A stretch of DNA of 64,000 bases from Sphingomonas sp. CBMAI 2297 (lineage in GTDB: Bacteria > Pseudomonadota > Alphaproteobacteria > Sphingomonadales > Sphingomonadaceae). Positions within the stretch are counted from its first letter, which is position 1. Every line of letters starts with the position of its first letter. The DNA is taken from contig NZ_JAPDIR010000008.1 of NCBI RefSeq assembly GCF_029870595.1, forward strand, positions 1 through 64,000, in the 5' to 3' direction. Made by a program: the position numbers and the translations under genes. Shown here piece after piece: positions 54,967-63,772 of the stretch. The notes below the pieces were generated by a model, which searched no databases, was not told where the DNA came from, and saw only the letters and a program-made list of their open reading frames with translations.

Positions 54967-55811
54967 GCGATCGCCTCGCCGAGATCGGCCAGCGGATCGA
55001 GACCGTCCGCCAGCTCGGTGCGGTGGTCAACGCCATGCAGGGCATCGCCGCGCAGCGGGCGCATCAGGCGCGCGCGCTGCTGCCTGCGGTGCGACGCTAT
55101 GCGGAGACCGCCCGCACCGCCATTGGCCAGGCGCGCCGCCTTGACGAGCCACTGGCGCGTTTTCCGGCGCGGGCGGTCGGTGGTGCGAGAGGCGGCCTTA
55201 TCCTGTTCGGTGCGGAGCAAGGCTTTGCCGGGGCCTTTCCGGAGCAGCTGCTCGACGGCGCCGCGGCCGACATGCAGGACAGGCATATTCTTCTGATTGG
55301 CGCGCGCACGGCCACGCTTGCGGCCGAGCGCGGTCTGCGCATCGCATGGAGCGCGAGCATGCCGAGCAAGGCCGATGCGCTGCCCGCACTCGCGACAAGC
55401 ATCATCGACGCGCTGTACGACTATCTGGACGAGGTCGGCGCGGTGCCCATCACCATGGCTTATCCGGTCTGGAGCAGCGGCAAGGGCGTCTCGATCGTGC
55501 GCGCGAGCCTCCTGCCGCTCGACCTCGACACTTTCCCCGCGTCCACGGCGGATTTGCCGCCGCTCGTCAATATCAACGCGGCGGACCTTATCGGCGACCT
55601 GACCGCGGAATATGTCTTCGCCCACATCTGCGCGGCTGCGGTCGAGACGTTCGTCGCCGAGAATGAGGCACGGCTGCGCACCATGGCGACCGCCCGCAGC
55701 CACATCGATCGCAAGGGCGAGGCCCTGCGCCTCGAGGAGCGCCTCACGCGTCAGGATCAGATCACCAGTGAAGTCGTCGAACTGAGCGGCGGGCGACATC
55801 GGCGAGAATGA
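54963..55811 (+). CDS. atpG: N-ATPase gamma subunit
   Basis: This 282-residue central rotor subunit is mostly coiled coil at both ends ([20 protein letters not shown], then near the C-terminus [20 protein letters not shown]). ATG 54963 overlaps the atpA stop (ATGA). It is the last N-ATPase gene. Divergence from housekeeping gamma chains is expected for this type. Confidence 0.88.
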   Translation: MSDRLAEIGQRIETVRQLGAVVNAMQGIAAQRAHQARALLPAVRRYAETARTAIGQARRLDEPLARFPARAVGGARGGLILFGAEQGFAGAFPEQLLDGAAADMQDRHILLIGARTATLAAERGLRIAWSASMPSKADALPALATSIIDALYDYLDEVGAVPITMAYPVWSSGKGVSIVRASLLPLDLDTFPASTADLPPLVNINAADLIGDLTAEYVFAHICAAAVETFVAENEARLRTMATARSHIDRKGEALRLEERLTRQDQITSEVVELSGGRHRRE

Positions 55812-55890
55812 ATGCAGGGCAGGCATTTCTGCTGTTCAGCAAGAAACCGCAGAACCGCCATTGTCGTCGGGATCAAGGATGGAGTTGAGC

Positions 55891-57657
55891 ATGCACTATA
55901 GTAGCGGGAACTACGAAGCTTTCGTGCGGCCCCGCAAACCTGAGGGCGCTGACAGGAAGACGGCCTGGTTCGTCGGCTCGGGTCTTGCGGGACTGGCAGG
56001 CGCGGCGTTCCTGATCCGCGACGGCGGCGTCGCCGGCGAGCATATTACCATCCTTGAGGAGTTGCATATTCCCGGCGGCGCGCTCGACGGCCTCGACGTC
56101 CCCGAAAAGGGGTTCGTCATCCGCGGAGGGCGCGAGATGGAGGAGCATTTCGAATGCCTCTGGGATCTCTATCGCTCGATCCCGTCGCTGGAGATCGAGG
56201 ATGCGAGTGTGCTCGACGAATTCTACCGGCTCAACAAGGACGATCCGAATTTCTCGCTGCAGCGCGTCACGCAGAACCAGGGCCAGGATGTGCCCGACAA
56301 GGCTTTGCTGACACTCGGCGATCGCGCGCGAAGAGATCTGATCTCCGTCTTCCTCGCGACGCGGGAGGAGATGGAGAACAAGCGGATCAACGAAGTCTTC
56401 GGCGATGATTTCCTCAGGAGCAACTTCTGGCTCTACTGGCGCACCATGTTCGCCTTCGAGGAATGGCATTCCGCGCTCGAGATGAAGCTCTATCTGCATC
56501 GCTTCATCCACCATATCGGCAGTCTGGCGGATTTTTCCTCGCTCAAGTTCAACCGCTACAACCAATATGAATCGATGGTCCTGCCGTTGGTCAAATGGTT
56601 GCAGGATCGCGGTGTGAGATTTCGCTACGGCGTCGAGGTCACCGACGTCGATTTCGACATCCAGCCCGGCCGCAAGCAGGCGACCCGGATTGCCTGGATC
56701 GAAAACGGCGTCGAAGGCGGCGTCGATCTCGGCGCCGATGATCTCGTCTTCATCACTATCGGATCGCTGACCGAAAATTCCGACAATGGCGATCATCATA
56801 CACCGGCCAGGCTGAATGAGGGGCCGGCGCCGGCCTGGGACCTGTGGCGCCGGATCGCGGCCAAGGACCCGGCCTTTGGTCGTCCCGACGTGTTTGGATC
56901 CCATATCCCGGAAACCAAATGGGCGTCGGCGACCATCACCACGCTCGACGCGCGCATTCCGGCGTACATTCGCAAGATTGCCAAGCGCGATCCGTTCAGC
57001 GGCACGGTGGTGACCGGCGGCATCATCACGGTCAAGGACTCGAGCTGGCTGCTGAGCTGGACGGTGAGCCGGCAACCCCACTTCAGGAAACAGCCGAAGG
57101 ACCAGATCGTCGCCTGGTTCTATGCCTTGTTCGTCGACCGACCCGGCGACTATGTGAAGAAGCCGATGCAGGACTGTACGGGCGAGGAGATCACGCAGGA
57201 ATGGCTTTATCATCTCGGCGTGCCGGTCGAGGACATCCCCGGCCTCGCCGCGACGGGGGCGAAGACCGTGCCGGTGATGATGCCCTACATCACCGCCTTC
57301 TTCATGCCGCGCCAGGCCGGCGACCGGCCGGACGTGGTGCCCGAGGGCGCGGTCAACTTCGCCTTTGTCGGCCAGTTTGCCGAGTCGAAGCAGCGTGATT
57401 GTATCTTCACGACGGAATATTCGGTGCGCACGCCGATGGAGGCCGTCTACACGCTGATGAAGGTCGAACGCGGCGTGCCCGAAGTGTTCAACTCAACCTA
57501 TGATATCCGCACGCTTCTGGCCGCAATCGGGCCGCTCAGGGATGGCAAAGGGATCGACATTCCCGGCCCGTCCTTCCTGCGCAAGCTGTTGATGACGAAG
57601 CTTGAAGGCACAGAGATCGCCCAGCTGTTGGAAGAGTTTCATCTCCTTTCGCGATAG
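55891..57657 (+). CDS. ohyA: Oleate hydratase
   Basis: This 588-residue FAD enzyme adds water across the double bond of oleate to give 10-hydroxystearate. It has a Rossmann start (WFVGSGLAGLAGAAFLIRD), then GGREMEEHFECLWDLYRSIP and a C-terminal FTTEYSVRTPMEAVYTLM. ATG 55891 follows GGAG by six bases; ATG 55879 and TTG 55861 are less likely. It follows atpG by 79 bases. Hydroxy-fatty acids may relate to membrane protection or to the PHA genes nearby. Confidence 0.93.
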   Translation: MHYSSGNYEAFVRPRKPEGADRKTAWFVGSGLAGLAGAAFLIRDGGVAGEHITILEELHIPGGALDGLDVPEKGFVIRGGREMEEHFECLWDLYRSIPSLEIEDASVLDEFYRLNKDDPNFSLQRVTQNQGQDVPDKALLTLGDRARRDLISVFLATREEMENKRINEVFGDDFLRSNFWLYWRTMFAFEEWHSALEMKLYLHRFIHHIGSLADFSSLKFNRYNQYESMVLPLVKWLQDRGVRFRYGVEVTDVDFDIQPGRKQATRIAWIENGVEGGVDLGADDLVFITIGSLTENSDNGDHHTPARLNEGPAPAWDLWRRIAAKDPAFGRPDVFGSHIPETKWASATITTLDARIPAYIRKIAKRDPFSGTVVTGGIITVKDSSWLLSWTVSRQPHFRKQPKDQIVAWFYALFVDRPGDYVKKPMQDCTGEEITQEWLYHLGVPVEDIPGLAATGAKTVPVMMPYITAFFMPRQAGDRPDVVPEGAVNFAFVGQFAESKQRDCIFTTEYSVRTPMEAVYTLMKVERGVPEVFNSTYDIRTLLAAIGPLRDGKGIDIPGPSFLRKLLMTKLEGTEIAQLLEEFHLLSR

Positions 57658-57800
57658 CAATCAAGCGCGACCCTTCGCCTGGGCTCACGAAAATTCCGCC
57701 AAAAGCTGATGAACACCGTCGATGCATCCCAGCAGGCACTATGTCCGCGCCATCAGGTGACACGCAGAGATTCAACCGCAGCAGCCCTGGCCGCCTTTAC

Positions 57801-58421
57801 CTACAGCGGCCTTCCCATTCCAGCCGCAAAGGCGATCCGCAAGGTTTCGGCAAGGGTACGGACTCCAAGCTTGGACATGATGCTCGCGCGATGGACTTCG
57901 ACCGTCCGTGAAGAAATGCCCAGATCATAGGCGATGGTCTTGTTCGGAAGGCCTTGCGCAAGGCCTTCGAGAACATCCCGTTCGCGCGGTGTCAGTAGAT
58001 CGACCTGTCGGCATGCCTCGGCTTCTTCGAGAGCGCGCCCCTCGGCCGTGTCGATGCGCGCGAACGCTCGGTCTATCGCATCGAGCAGCAGCGGCCGTTC
58101 GATAGGTTTGGCCAGGAAATCGACAGCACCCGCCTTCATCGCTTGGACAGCAAGCGCAATGTCTCCGTTGCCGGTCAGCATCACGACTGGCATGCTTATA
58201 TCCATCTGCGTCAGCGCTGCCTGAACCTGTAGACCGTTCATGTCCGGCATGTGCATGTCGAGAACGATGCTACCTCTTTCAGCTTCATCTGCAATTTTCA
58301 GAAAGTCGACTCCCGAGCCATAGGTCTCGACGGCAAATCCCGCTGTCCTTAATGTGAATCCTACAGCTTTCCTGATTGTTTCTTCGTCATCAATGACATG
58401 AACGACGCGCTTGCTCTCCAT
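57801..58421 (-). CDS. FixJ-like response regulator (second copy)
   Basis: This 206-residue regulator has a receiver (HVIDDEETIRK, phospho-acceptor Asp55 in SIVLDMHMPDMNG, FLAKPIER) and a LuxR-type helix-turn-helix (LTPRERDVLEGLAQGLPNKT, IAYDLGISSRTVEVHRA) nearly identical to that of FixJ at 30972, so both may bind the same DNA boxes. It has no kinase gene beside it. A MerR/CueR-type promoter lies upstream at 58483-58514, which would put it under metal control. Confidence 0.9.
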   Translation of the reverse strand: MESKRVVHVIDDEETIRKAVGFTLRTAGFAVETYGSGVDFLKIADEAERGSIVLDMHMPDMNGLQVQAALTQMDISMPVVMLTGNGDIALAVQAMKAGAVDFLAKPIERPLLLDAIDRAFARIDTAEGRALEEAEACRQVDLLTPRERDVLEGLAQGLPNKTIAYDLGISSRTVEVHRASIMSKLGVRTLAETLRIAFAAGMGRPL

Positions 58422-58482
58422 GGCCCCCCGGACGTGTTGGCATTGCTGCGCACCCCAGCGGGCACAGCTTCAAAGGGGAGAC

Positions 58483-58514
58483 CTTCTACGGGTAGGACCA
58501 TGGTCCAAGGTCAA
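58483..58514 (-). promoter_or_regulatory. MerR/CueR-type promoter before FixJ-like gene
   Basis: Reading leftwards: TTGACC (58514-58509), 20-base spacer with the perfect dyad GGACCATGGTCC (58506-58495), then TAGAAG (58488-58483). Dyad and -35 are identical to those before cueR at 11072. Confidence 0.65.
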
Positions 58515-58765
58515 GGCCGAAATACCGCCGCATCACAACAGGCAAGGCAGGTGCTCGGCGAGAGGGGGGTAAGCGACCCGGCATCATGTGCCGAACTTTG
58601 CGAGATGACCGCTCTTGCGAACGGGGCGGCGCTCCCTCTGGTCTCCCGGCGGCAAGGCGCCGCAAGACGCTGCCGCCGGGAGTGGGCACGCCTCTTGGGG
58701 GATGAGCGCGCTGGTTGCTCCTAAGCTCGACGCGTCATGTTGTCATGGCAAGAAGCTGATAATCG
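58515..58765. other. Non-coding start of a 960-base gap
   Basis: The gap between the second FixJ-like gene and prs runs from 58422 to 59379. No convincing gene is seen in this first part; short frames lack ribosome sites and known motifs. Confidence 0.4.
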
Positions 58766-59059
58766 CTATTCTGTGTCAGCAGCGCGCCGTAACGCCGATG
58801 TCCGGGGCGGATCGCAGCTCCGCTCGCGCGCCGCTACGGCACGGCGAATCCGATTCAGCACGAACCGGTGATCATAGGGTTTTGAGATCGAAGGCTGATC
58901 ATCGCAGAGATCGCCCGCCTTCCGTGTCGCAGTTTCGATATTCCCGGCGAGGATGGCACCGATACCGGGTTGTTCCTGACGAACCAAGGATGCCAGGCCC
59001 GCGCCGCGCTCAGCGCGATCGAGCCAGCGCAGCGCTGCCATCACATCGTCGACCGGCAC
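58766..59059 (-). pseudogene. Possible degenerate receiver domain
   Basis: A 97-codon minus-strand frame from GTG 59059 reads ALRWLDRAERGAGLASLVRQ, then IGAILAGNIETATRKAG and ISKPYDHRFVLNRIRRAVA. The end resembles the last part of a receiver domain with the conserved Lys-Pro (SKPYD), but the acidic pocket and phospho-Asp are missing. It is best read as a remnant of a response-regulator gene. Confidence 0.35.
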
Positions 59060-59175
59060 CGGGATGCTGGCGGGCGACGGAGGGCCGGTTGGCCCTCGAC
59101 GGCGGAGCGATCGGACGCCCAGGATGCAAGGATGGCGGGCTTCACTTCGGGCTCAAGCTGCGGGTCCGAGCAACG

Positions 59176-59283
59176 ATGAAGGGATCAAGGAAAGAGCGTG
59201 TGTGCGACATGACATATCCTCCTTTCCTGCCGCGACTTTCTCCGAAAGCGAAGTTCCCGGAAGATTGGTTCGGGCTCGTGTAG
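59176..59283 (+). CDS. Possible small protein gene ahead of a terminator
   Basis: The 35-codon frame from ATG 59176 encodes MKGSRKERVCDMTYPPFLPR then LSPKAKFPEDWFGLV, with an in-frame ATG at 59209 that would give 24 residues. A strong terminator follows at 59302-59329. The AAGGAAAG stretch at 59187-59194 is a little far from ATG 59209. There is no signal peptide or membrane helix, and no family is recognised. The frame-plus-terminator arrangement is the only support. Confidence 0.35.
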   Translation: MKGSRKERVCDMTYPPFLPRLSPKAKFPEDWFGLV

Positions 59284-59301
59284 GGTCAATGGATGGGAAT
59301 G

Positions 59302-59329
59302 CGCCCGGCGTTTGCCGGGCGTTCGTTTT
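59302..59329 (+). terminator. Rho-independent terminator
   Basis: CGCCCGGC (59302-59309) pairs with GCCGGGCG (59314-59321) around a 4-base loop and is followed by TTCGTTTT. This is the best terminator in the window. It ends a rightward transcript, and may also serve prs, which converges from the right. Confidence 0.75.
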
Positions 59330-59379
59330 CATCGTGCATTGAGCATTGAGTACTGAAGAACTGACGCGCAGCGCACCGT

Positions 59380-60264
59380 TCAAATTCCGTGACGAACGGC
59401 CTCCGCAATCGCCGGCATCACGTCGATATCATTAGAGGTATGCGCAACAGCGTTCGTGCTGACGATCCTCTCGACGAGCCCACCCAGGACTTGCGCTGCA
59501 TCGCCGGCGAAAAGCGGATGCACGACCACGCAATCCGGTCGCGCGAACCCCATGCCGACCAGCTGGCGCGCCGCCTCGGCGAGGGTCCGGCCGGATGAGG
59601 CGATATCGTCGACCAGCACCGGCTGGCGATCGAGAAACGCTGGGGCATTCGGAATCGAGATGGTGACGTCACGGTCGCCGGACCGGATTTTCTCGCACAC
59701 GAGAAACGGAGCATCGGCATCGGCCGCCACCTGCGAGACCCACTGTTCGCTTTCCAGGTCCGGACCGATGATCAGCGGACGAGCGACATTGCGCTTGATC
59801 CACGAGGCCAGAAGTGGCGCGGCATGAACAACCTGGGTCGGGATGCGGTAGATTTCCGACAACGCATGATAGCGATGGAGATGCGGATCGACCGTCACCA
59901 GCCAGTCGAGATGGCGGGACAGAATCGCGGCAAAGGTTCGCGACGTCACCGCCTCGCCGGCATGGAAGCGTATGTCCTGGCGCATGTAAGCGAGGTAGGG
60001 GGCGACGAGCCCGATCCTGCGAGCGCCCAGATCGCGCGCGGTGTCGGCTGCGAACAGCAGCGGCAACAGCTTGGCGTCCGGATGATCGAGACTCGACAGC
60101 AGGATGACCTCGCGGTCGCTGACGTCGCTTACGACCCTGAGATAGGTTTCCCCGTCAGGAAACTGACGATGCTCGATCGTGCCGACCTCTGCATCGAGCG
60201 CGGCGGATAGCGGCTGTGCCAGGGCCTCGCTGCCAGGCAGCGCGAACAGCACGGGACGGTTCAT
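59380..60264 (-). CDS. prs: Ribose-phosphate pyrophosphokinase (PRPP synthetase), short type
   Basis: This 294-residue enzyme makes PRPP and AMP from ribose-5-phosphate and ATP. Motifs are FPDGETYLRV, APYLAYMRQDIRFHAGEAV, DPHLHRYH and the PRPP loop VLVDDIASSGRT. It is shorter than housekeeping Prs and resembles the archaeal/class III type. It overlaps the AMP-phosphorylase-like gene by four bases, so products of the two are probably linked metabolically. Confidence 0.9.
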   Translation of the reverse strand: MNRPVLFALPGSEALAQPLSAALDAEVGTIEHRQFPDGETYLRVVSDVSDREVILLSSLDHPDAKLLPLLFAADTARDLGARRIGLVAPYLAYMRQDIRFHAGEAVTSRTFAAILSRHLDWLVTVDPHLHRYHALSEIYRIPTQVVHAAPLLASWIKRNVARPLIIGPDLESEQWVSQVAADADAPFLVCEKIRSGDRDVTISIPNAPAFLDRQPVLVDDIASSGRTLAEAARQLVGMGFARPDCVVVHPLFAGDAAQVLGGLVERIVSTNAVAHTSNDIDVMPAIAEAVRHGI

Positions 60265-61799
60265 AGCGCTTCAATCCCGAAGATCGGCCCGTCGCTCACC
60301 GCATAGGCCGCCGCATAATCGAGCTCGCCCGGGCTCTCGGCATGAATGGTGCACAAGGGAGCCCCGGCATCCACCATCTGGTTCAGCCGACACTGCAGCG
60401 CGACGCCGGCGGCCTTGGCCATCGGCGCGCCGGCAAGCTTCGCGACCGTCGCGAGCTTGCGATTGTCGATACTCACCAGGCGGCCGCTATAGGGAGCGAT
60501 CATATCCTGTTGGAACCGGGCGACCGGTGGAGCCCGCATGCCGCCCTGCGCTTCGCAGATACGTTGGAACTTGGCCCAGGCCCGGCCGCTTTCGAGGCAC
60601 GCCCGCGCACGCGCATAGCCTTCGCCGGCCGGGGCTGCGTCCGCGAGCTCAAGCAGTCCTCCCGCCAGCTCGCAGGCCCGGTGGGCGAGATCCTCGGCGC
60701 CCGGCTGCCCCTGGAGCACGGCAAGGATATCCTGCGCCTCGAGCGCCGGACCGATGCCCCGTCCGATCGGCTCGGCGCCGGGGCCGCGCATCACGCGCGT
60801 GCGAAGCCCGAAGGCTTGGGCGACAGAGCTCAGCGCCCGCTCGAGCGTGTCGGCGGCATCGGCTCCGCGTACCTTGGCGGTCGGCCCGACCGGGATGTCG
60901 ATGACCAGATGGGTCGCACCGGCCGCGATTTTCTTGGACAGCACCGAGGCGACCATCTGCCCGACGGCATCGATATCGAGCACCCGTTCCACGCCGATGA
61001 TCACATCGTCGGCAGGGCTGAGGTTGACGGCGCCGCCCCAGGCGATGCAGCCGCCTTCGCGCTCGACCACCTTGCGGATTGCGGAAACGTCGAGGTCGAC
61101 AGGTGCCAGCACCTCCATCGTGTCCGCCGTGCCGGCCGGCGAGGTGATCGCCCGCGACGATGTCTTGGGCATGATCAGGCCCTCCGCGGCCATGATCGAG
61201 ACGATGATCGGCGTGGTGCGATTGCCCGGCAATCCACCGACGCTATGCTTGTCGACGATGACCGTTCCGGGCCACTGCAATCGCTCGCCGACATCGACCA
61301 TCGCCCTGGTCAGGCTGATCGTTTCGTCCGTATCGAGCGGGACCGCTGAGCAGGCCGTGACGAATGCCGAGAGATGGACATCGCTATAGCGTCGCTCGGC
61401 GATGTCGGTGATGATCGCTGAAAAAGCCCCGTCACTGAGACGATTGCCATAGATACGCCGACGCACTTCGGCGAGCGAGGCGAGAGGCTGGGCGTGCGCG
61501 ATCTCGACCGGATCGCCCTCGCTGACGCCGAGCCGCTGCCATGCGGATTCCGAGAGGCCGATCTCGCCGGGCGCTGGAGTCTCCGCGGAACTGTGCAGCA
61601 GCGAGACGACGATTTCCCGCCCGCCGGCGCGCAGCGCGACCTGCGCGCGGGACGCAAGACCTTCCGAGCGGCAGACGGGACAGTCGTGGCGCATGACCGC
61701 GATCAGATCGCTACCGGCACCCGACAGGCCGATGCGGCGTGCCCGCAGCGTCGTCGCGACAGACTCTGCTTCGGCGTTCTCGATGATCCCGGGCTTCAC
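60261..61799 (-). CDS. AMP phosphorylase / thymidine phosphorylase-family enzyme
   Basis: This 512-residue protein has an extra N-terminal domain of about 90 residues before a pyrimidine-nucleoside-phosphorylase fold (VDKHSVGGLPGNRTTPIIVS, KTSSRAITSPAGTADTMEVL, VIDIPVGPTAKVRG). This length and the extra domain match archaeal AMP phosphorylases, which split AMP with phosphate into adenine and ribose-1,5-bisphosphate, rather than the 440-residue DeoA. The start is GTG 61799 overlapping the upstream stop. It lies between the metallohydrolase and prs in one operon. Confidence 0.88.
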   Translation of the reverse strand: MKPGIIENAEAESVATTLRARRIGLSGAGSDLIAVMRHDCPVCRSEGLASRAQVALRAGGREIVVSLLHSSAETPAPGEIGLSESAWQRLGVSEGDPVEIAHAQPLASLAEVRRRIYGNRLSDGAFSAIITDIAERRYSDVHLSAFVTACSAVPLDTDETISLTRAMVDVGERLQWPGTVIVDKHSVGGLPGNRTTPIIVSIMAAEGLIMPKTSSRAITSPAGTADTMEVLAPVDLDVSAIRKVVEREGGCIAWGGAVNLSPADDVIIGVERVLDIDAVGQMVASVLSKKIAAGATHLVIDIPVGPTAKVRGADAADTLERALSSVAQAFGLRTRVMRGPGAEPIGRGIGPALEAQDILAVLQGQPGAEDLAHRACELAGGLLELADAAPAGEGYARARACLESGRAWAKFQRICEAQGGMRAPPVARFQQDMIAPYSGRLVSIDNRKLATVAKLAGAPMAKAAGVALQCRLNQMVDAGAPLCTIHAESPGELDYAAAYAVSDGPIFGIEAL

Positions 61800-63256
61800 G
61801 CGAGCATGCCCCAGCTACCCAGCGCCGGTACGCTGCATGCCCAGCCCAGTTCCTCCGAGACACGCTTCGCCAGGACGTGGGCGCCGGTCGGCTCGCCATG
61901 GGTGACATAGACGTGGCGCGGGGCCTCGTGCAGCGAGCCGAGCCAGCGCATGAGCTCGTCGCTGTCGGCATGCGCCGAGAGCATCGTCAGGTTGGCGACC
62001 TCGGCTTCGACCGGGATATACTCGCCGTGGATCTTGATCGTCCGGGCGCCGCCGATCATGGCGGCGCCGCGGGTGCCCGCCGCCTGGAAGCCCGAGAAGA
62101 GGATGAGGTTCTTCCCATCCGGCGCGAAGCGCTTGAGATGGTGGAGCACGCGGCCGCCCGTTGCCATTCCGCTGGCCGAGATGATGACCTTTGGGGCGGG
62201 GTTGGCGGTGAGTTCCTTGGATTCCTCCACTTCGCGCACATAGTGCGCGACGCTGCACGCCGCTTCGCACTCGGCGCGGGCCAGGCGATGCTCGTCCATG
62301 AAATCGCACATCAGCCCGCTCGCGTTGATCGCCATCGGGCTGTCGAGGAAGATCGGGATGTCGCGGAGGCGTCCCTGCGCGCGCAGACGCGAGAAATGAT
62401 AGAGAAGCGACTGGACCCGTCCCACGGCGAAGGCCGGGATCACCACCGTCCCTCCTCTCTCGACGCATCGTTCGACATGATCTCCAAGCGTCTTTGTCGG
62501 ATCGACCTGCTCGTGGCGCCGATCGCCATAGGTCGATTCCACCAGGACATAGTCGGCGCGCGCGGGCGGCTCGGGATCTTTCATCACCGAATCGCCGTAA
62601 CGGCCGATGTCGCCTGAGAAGAGGATTGTCCGCCCCTTCCAGTCGATCTCGATCGACGCCGCGCCGAGGATGTGGCCGGCGCGATGATAGCGCACCCTGA
62701 TGCCGTCCGTGACTGCATGCCACGCTCCGAACTCGATCGGCCGGAAGAGCTGCAATGCCAGACGCGCGTCAGCCTGGGTGTAGAGCGGCAGCGCCGGCTG
62801 GTGCCTGGAGAAGCCGTGCCGGTTGGCGAACTCCGCATCCTTTTCCTGCAGATGACCGCTGTCGGGAAGAAGGAGCTCGCACAGGGCCGCGGTCGCCCGG
62901 GTGGCAAGGACGGTACCGTCCCAGCCCAGGCGCGCCATGCGCGGTAGCGCGCCCGAGTGATCGAGATGAGCGTGGGTCAGCAGGACTTGGCCGACATCGG
63001 CGACTTCGGGTGGAATTGGCGCCCAATTAAGGCGGCGCAGATCCCTGGGTCCTTGAAACAGGCCGGAATCGACAACGATCTGAGTTTCACCATCGTCCAC
63101 CAGATAACGCGACCCTGTGACCGTTCCCGATGCGCCGAGAAAGGCGACGCCGAGACCATCGGCCGGGCGCTTGGCCAGATCGATCCTTGCTTCGCGCTCA
63201 AGGACGGTCACGCCGGACTGGTTGCGGGAATGGTGCCGTTTCTTTCTCTTGTGCAT
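61796..63256 (-). CDS. Beta-CASP metallo-beta-lactamase-fold hydrolase
   Basis: This protein of about 486 residues has the zinc motif THAHLDHSG, then FSGDIGRYGDSV, VIPAFAVGRVQSLLYHFSRL (beta-CASP cap), SASGMATGGRVLHHLK and LSAHADSDEL. Such proteins are RNA nucleases of the RNase J/CPSF type. The start is uncertain: ATG 63256 is preferred and the frame opens at 63343. First gene of the three-gene minus-strand operon ending in prs. RNA decay feeding nucleotide salvage is a possible theme. Confidence 0.88.
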   Translation of the reverse strand: MHKRKKRHHSRNQSGVTVLEREARIDLAKRPADGLGVAFLGASGTVTGSRYLVDDGETQIVVDSGLFQGPRDLRRLNWAPIPPEVADVGQVLLTHAHLDHSGALPRMARLGWDGTVLATRATAALCELLLPDSGHLQEKDAEFANRHGFSRHQPALPLYTQADARLALQLFRPIEFGAWHAVTDGIRVRYHRAGHILGAASIEIDWKGRTILFSGDIGRYGDSVMKDPEPPARADYVLVESTYGDRRHEQVDPTKTLGDHVERCVERGGTVVIPAFAVGRVQSLLYHFSRLRAQGRLRDIPIFLDSPMAINASGLMCDFMDEHRLARAECEAACSVAHYVREVEESKELTANPAPKVIISASGMATGGRVLHHLKRFAPDGKNLILFSGFQAAGTRGAAMIGGARTIKIHGEYIPVEAEVANLTMLSAHADSDELMRWLGSLHEAPRHVYVTHGEPTGAHVLAKRVSEELGWACSVPALGSWGMLA

Positions 63257-63508
63257 GGACGCGGGCCTGCCTCTCACGATTATGTTCGTGAGCGCAGCAT
63301 TGGTTCGCGGACGCCGCACGCCTATACGCAAAAGCCGCAGCACGACTGCTGCTCCCCGGCAGCTGCGTCGCGCGAACGCCGGTGGCCGATCCGATCGATC
63401 ACCTTACCCATGCTTGCGCGATGTCCGGCGGACTTCGGTCTCTACTTATACCTTGCTCCTTGGACTCGAGCCTATGCAGGCTGGACGTTGACTAGAAGAG
63501 AACGGCAT

Positions 63509-63772
63509 ATGGGCGAACATGACCATCGCATGCGCAAGCGCGGCAAGATCGTTCTGATCGGCTTCCTGCTCGTCGCCAGCTTCTTCCTCATTACCGAGCA
63601 TACCGCGCACTTCCTGGGTGTGCTGCCCTATCTCATCCTGCTCGCCTGCCCGCTCATGCACCTGTTCATGCACCACGGCCAAGGTGGGCATCAGCATGGC
63701 CATGAGCCCGGCCAGGCACCCGCCGGCTTGCCGGCCAATCCCAACGGCCGCATCGAAGGAGAGTCGCGATGA
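63509..63772 (+). CDS. DUF2933 membrane protein
   Basis: This 87-residue protein has two membrane helices ([17 protein letters not shown] and [19 protein letters not shown]) and a His/Gly-rich tail ([15 protein letters not shown]), as in DUF2933 proteins found beside copper and other metal genes. ATG 63509 starts it. It overlaps the next gene by four bases. A TACTTATAC element lies 58 bases upstream. Confidence 0.82.
   Translation: MGEHDHRMRKRGKIVLIGFLLVASFFLITEHTAHFLGVLPYLILLACPLMHLFMHHGQGGHQHGHEPGQAPAGLPANPNGRIEGESR

Noticed and set aside
63323-63349. CGTATA on the minus strand before the metallohydrolase as a fifth CnrH-type promoter
   Set aside because: The box 17 bases upstream is GCAG rather than (A/G)AGG, and the gene has no copper link.
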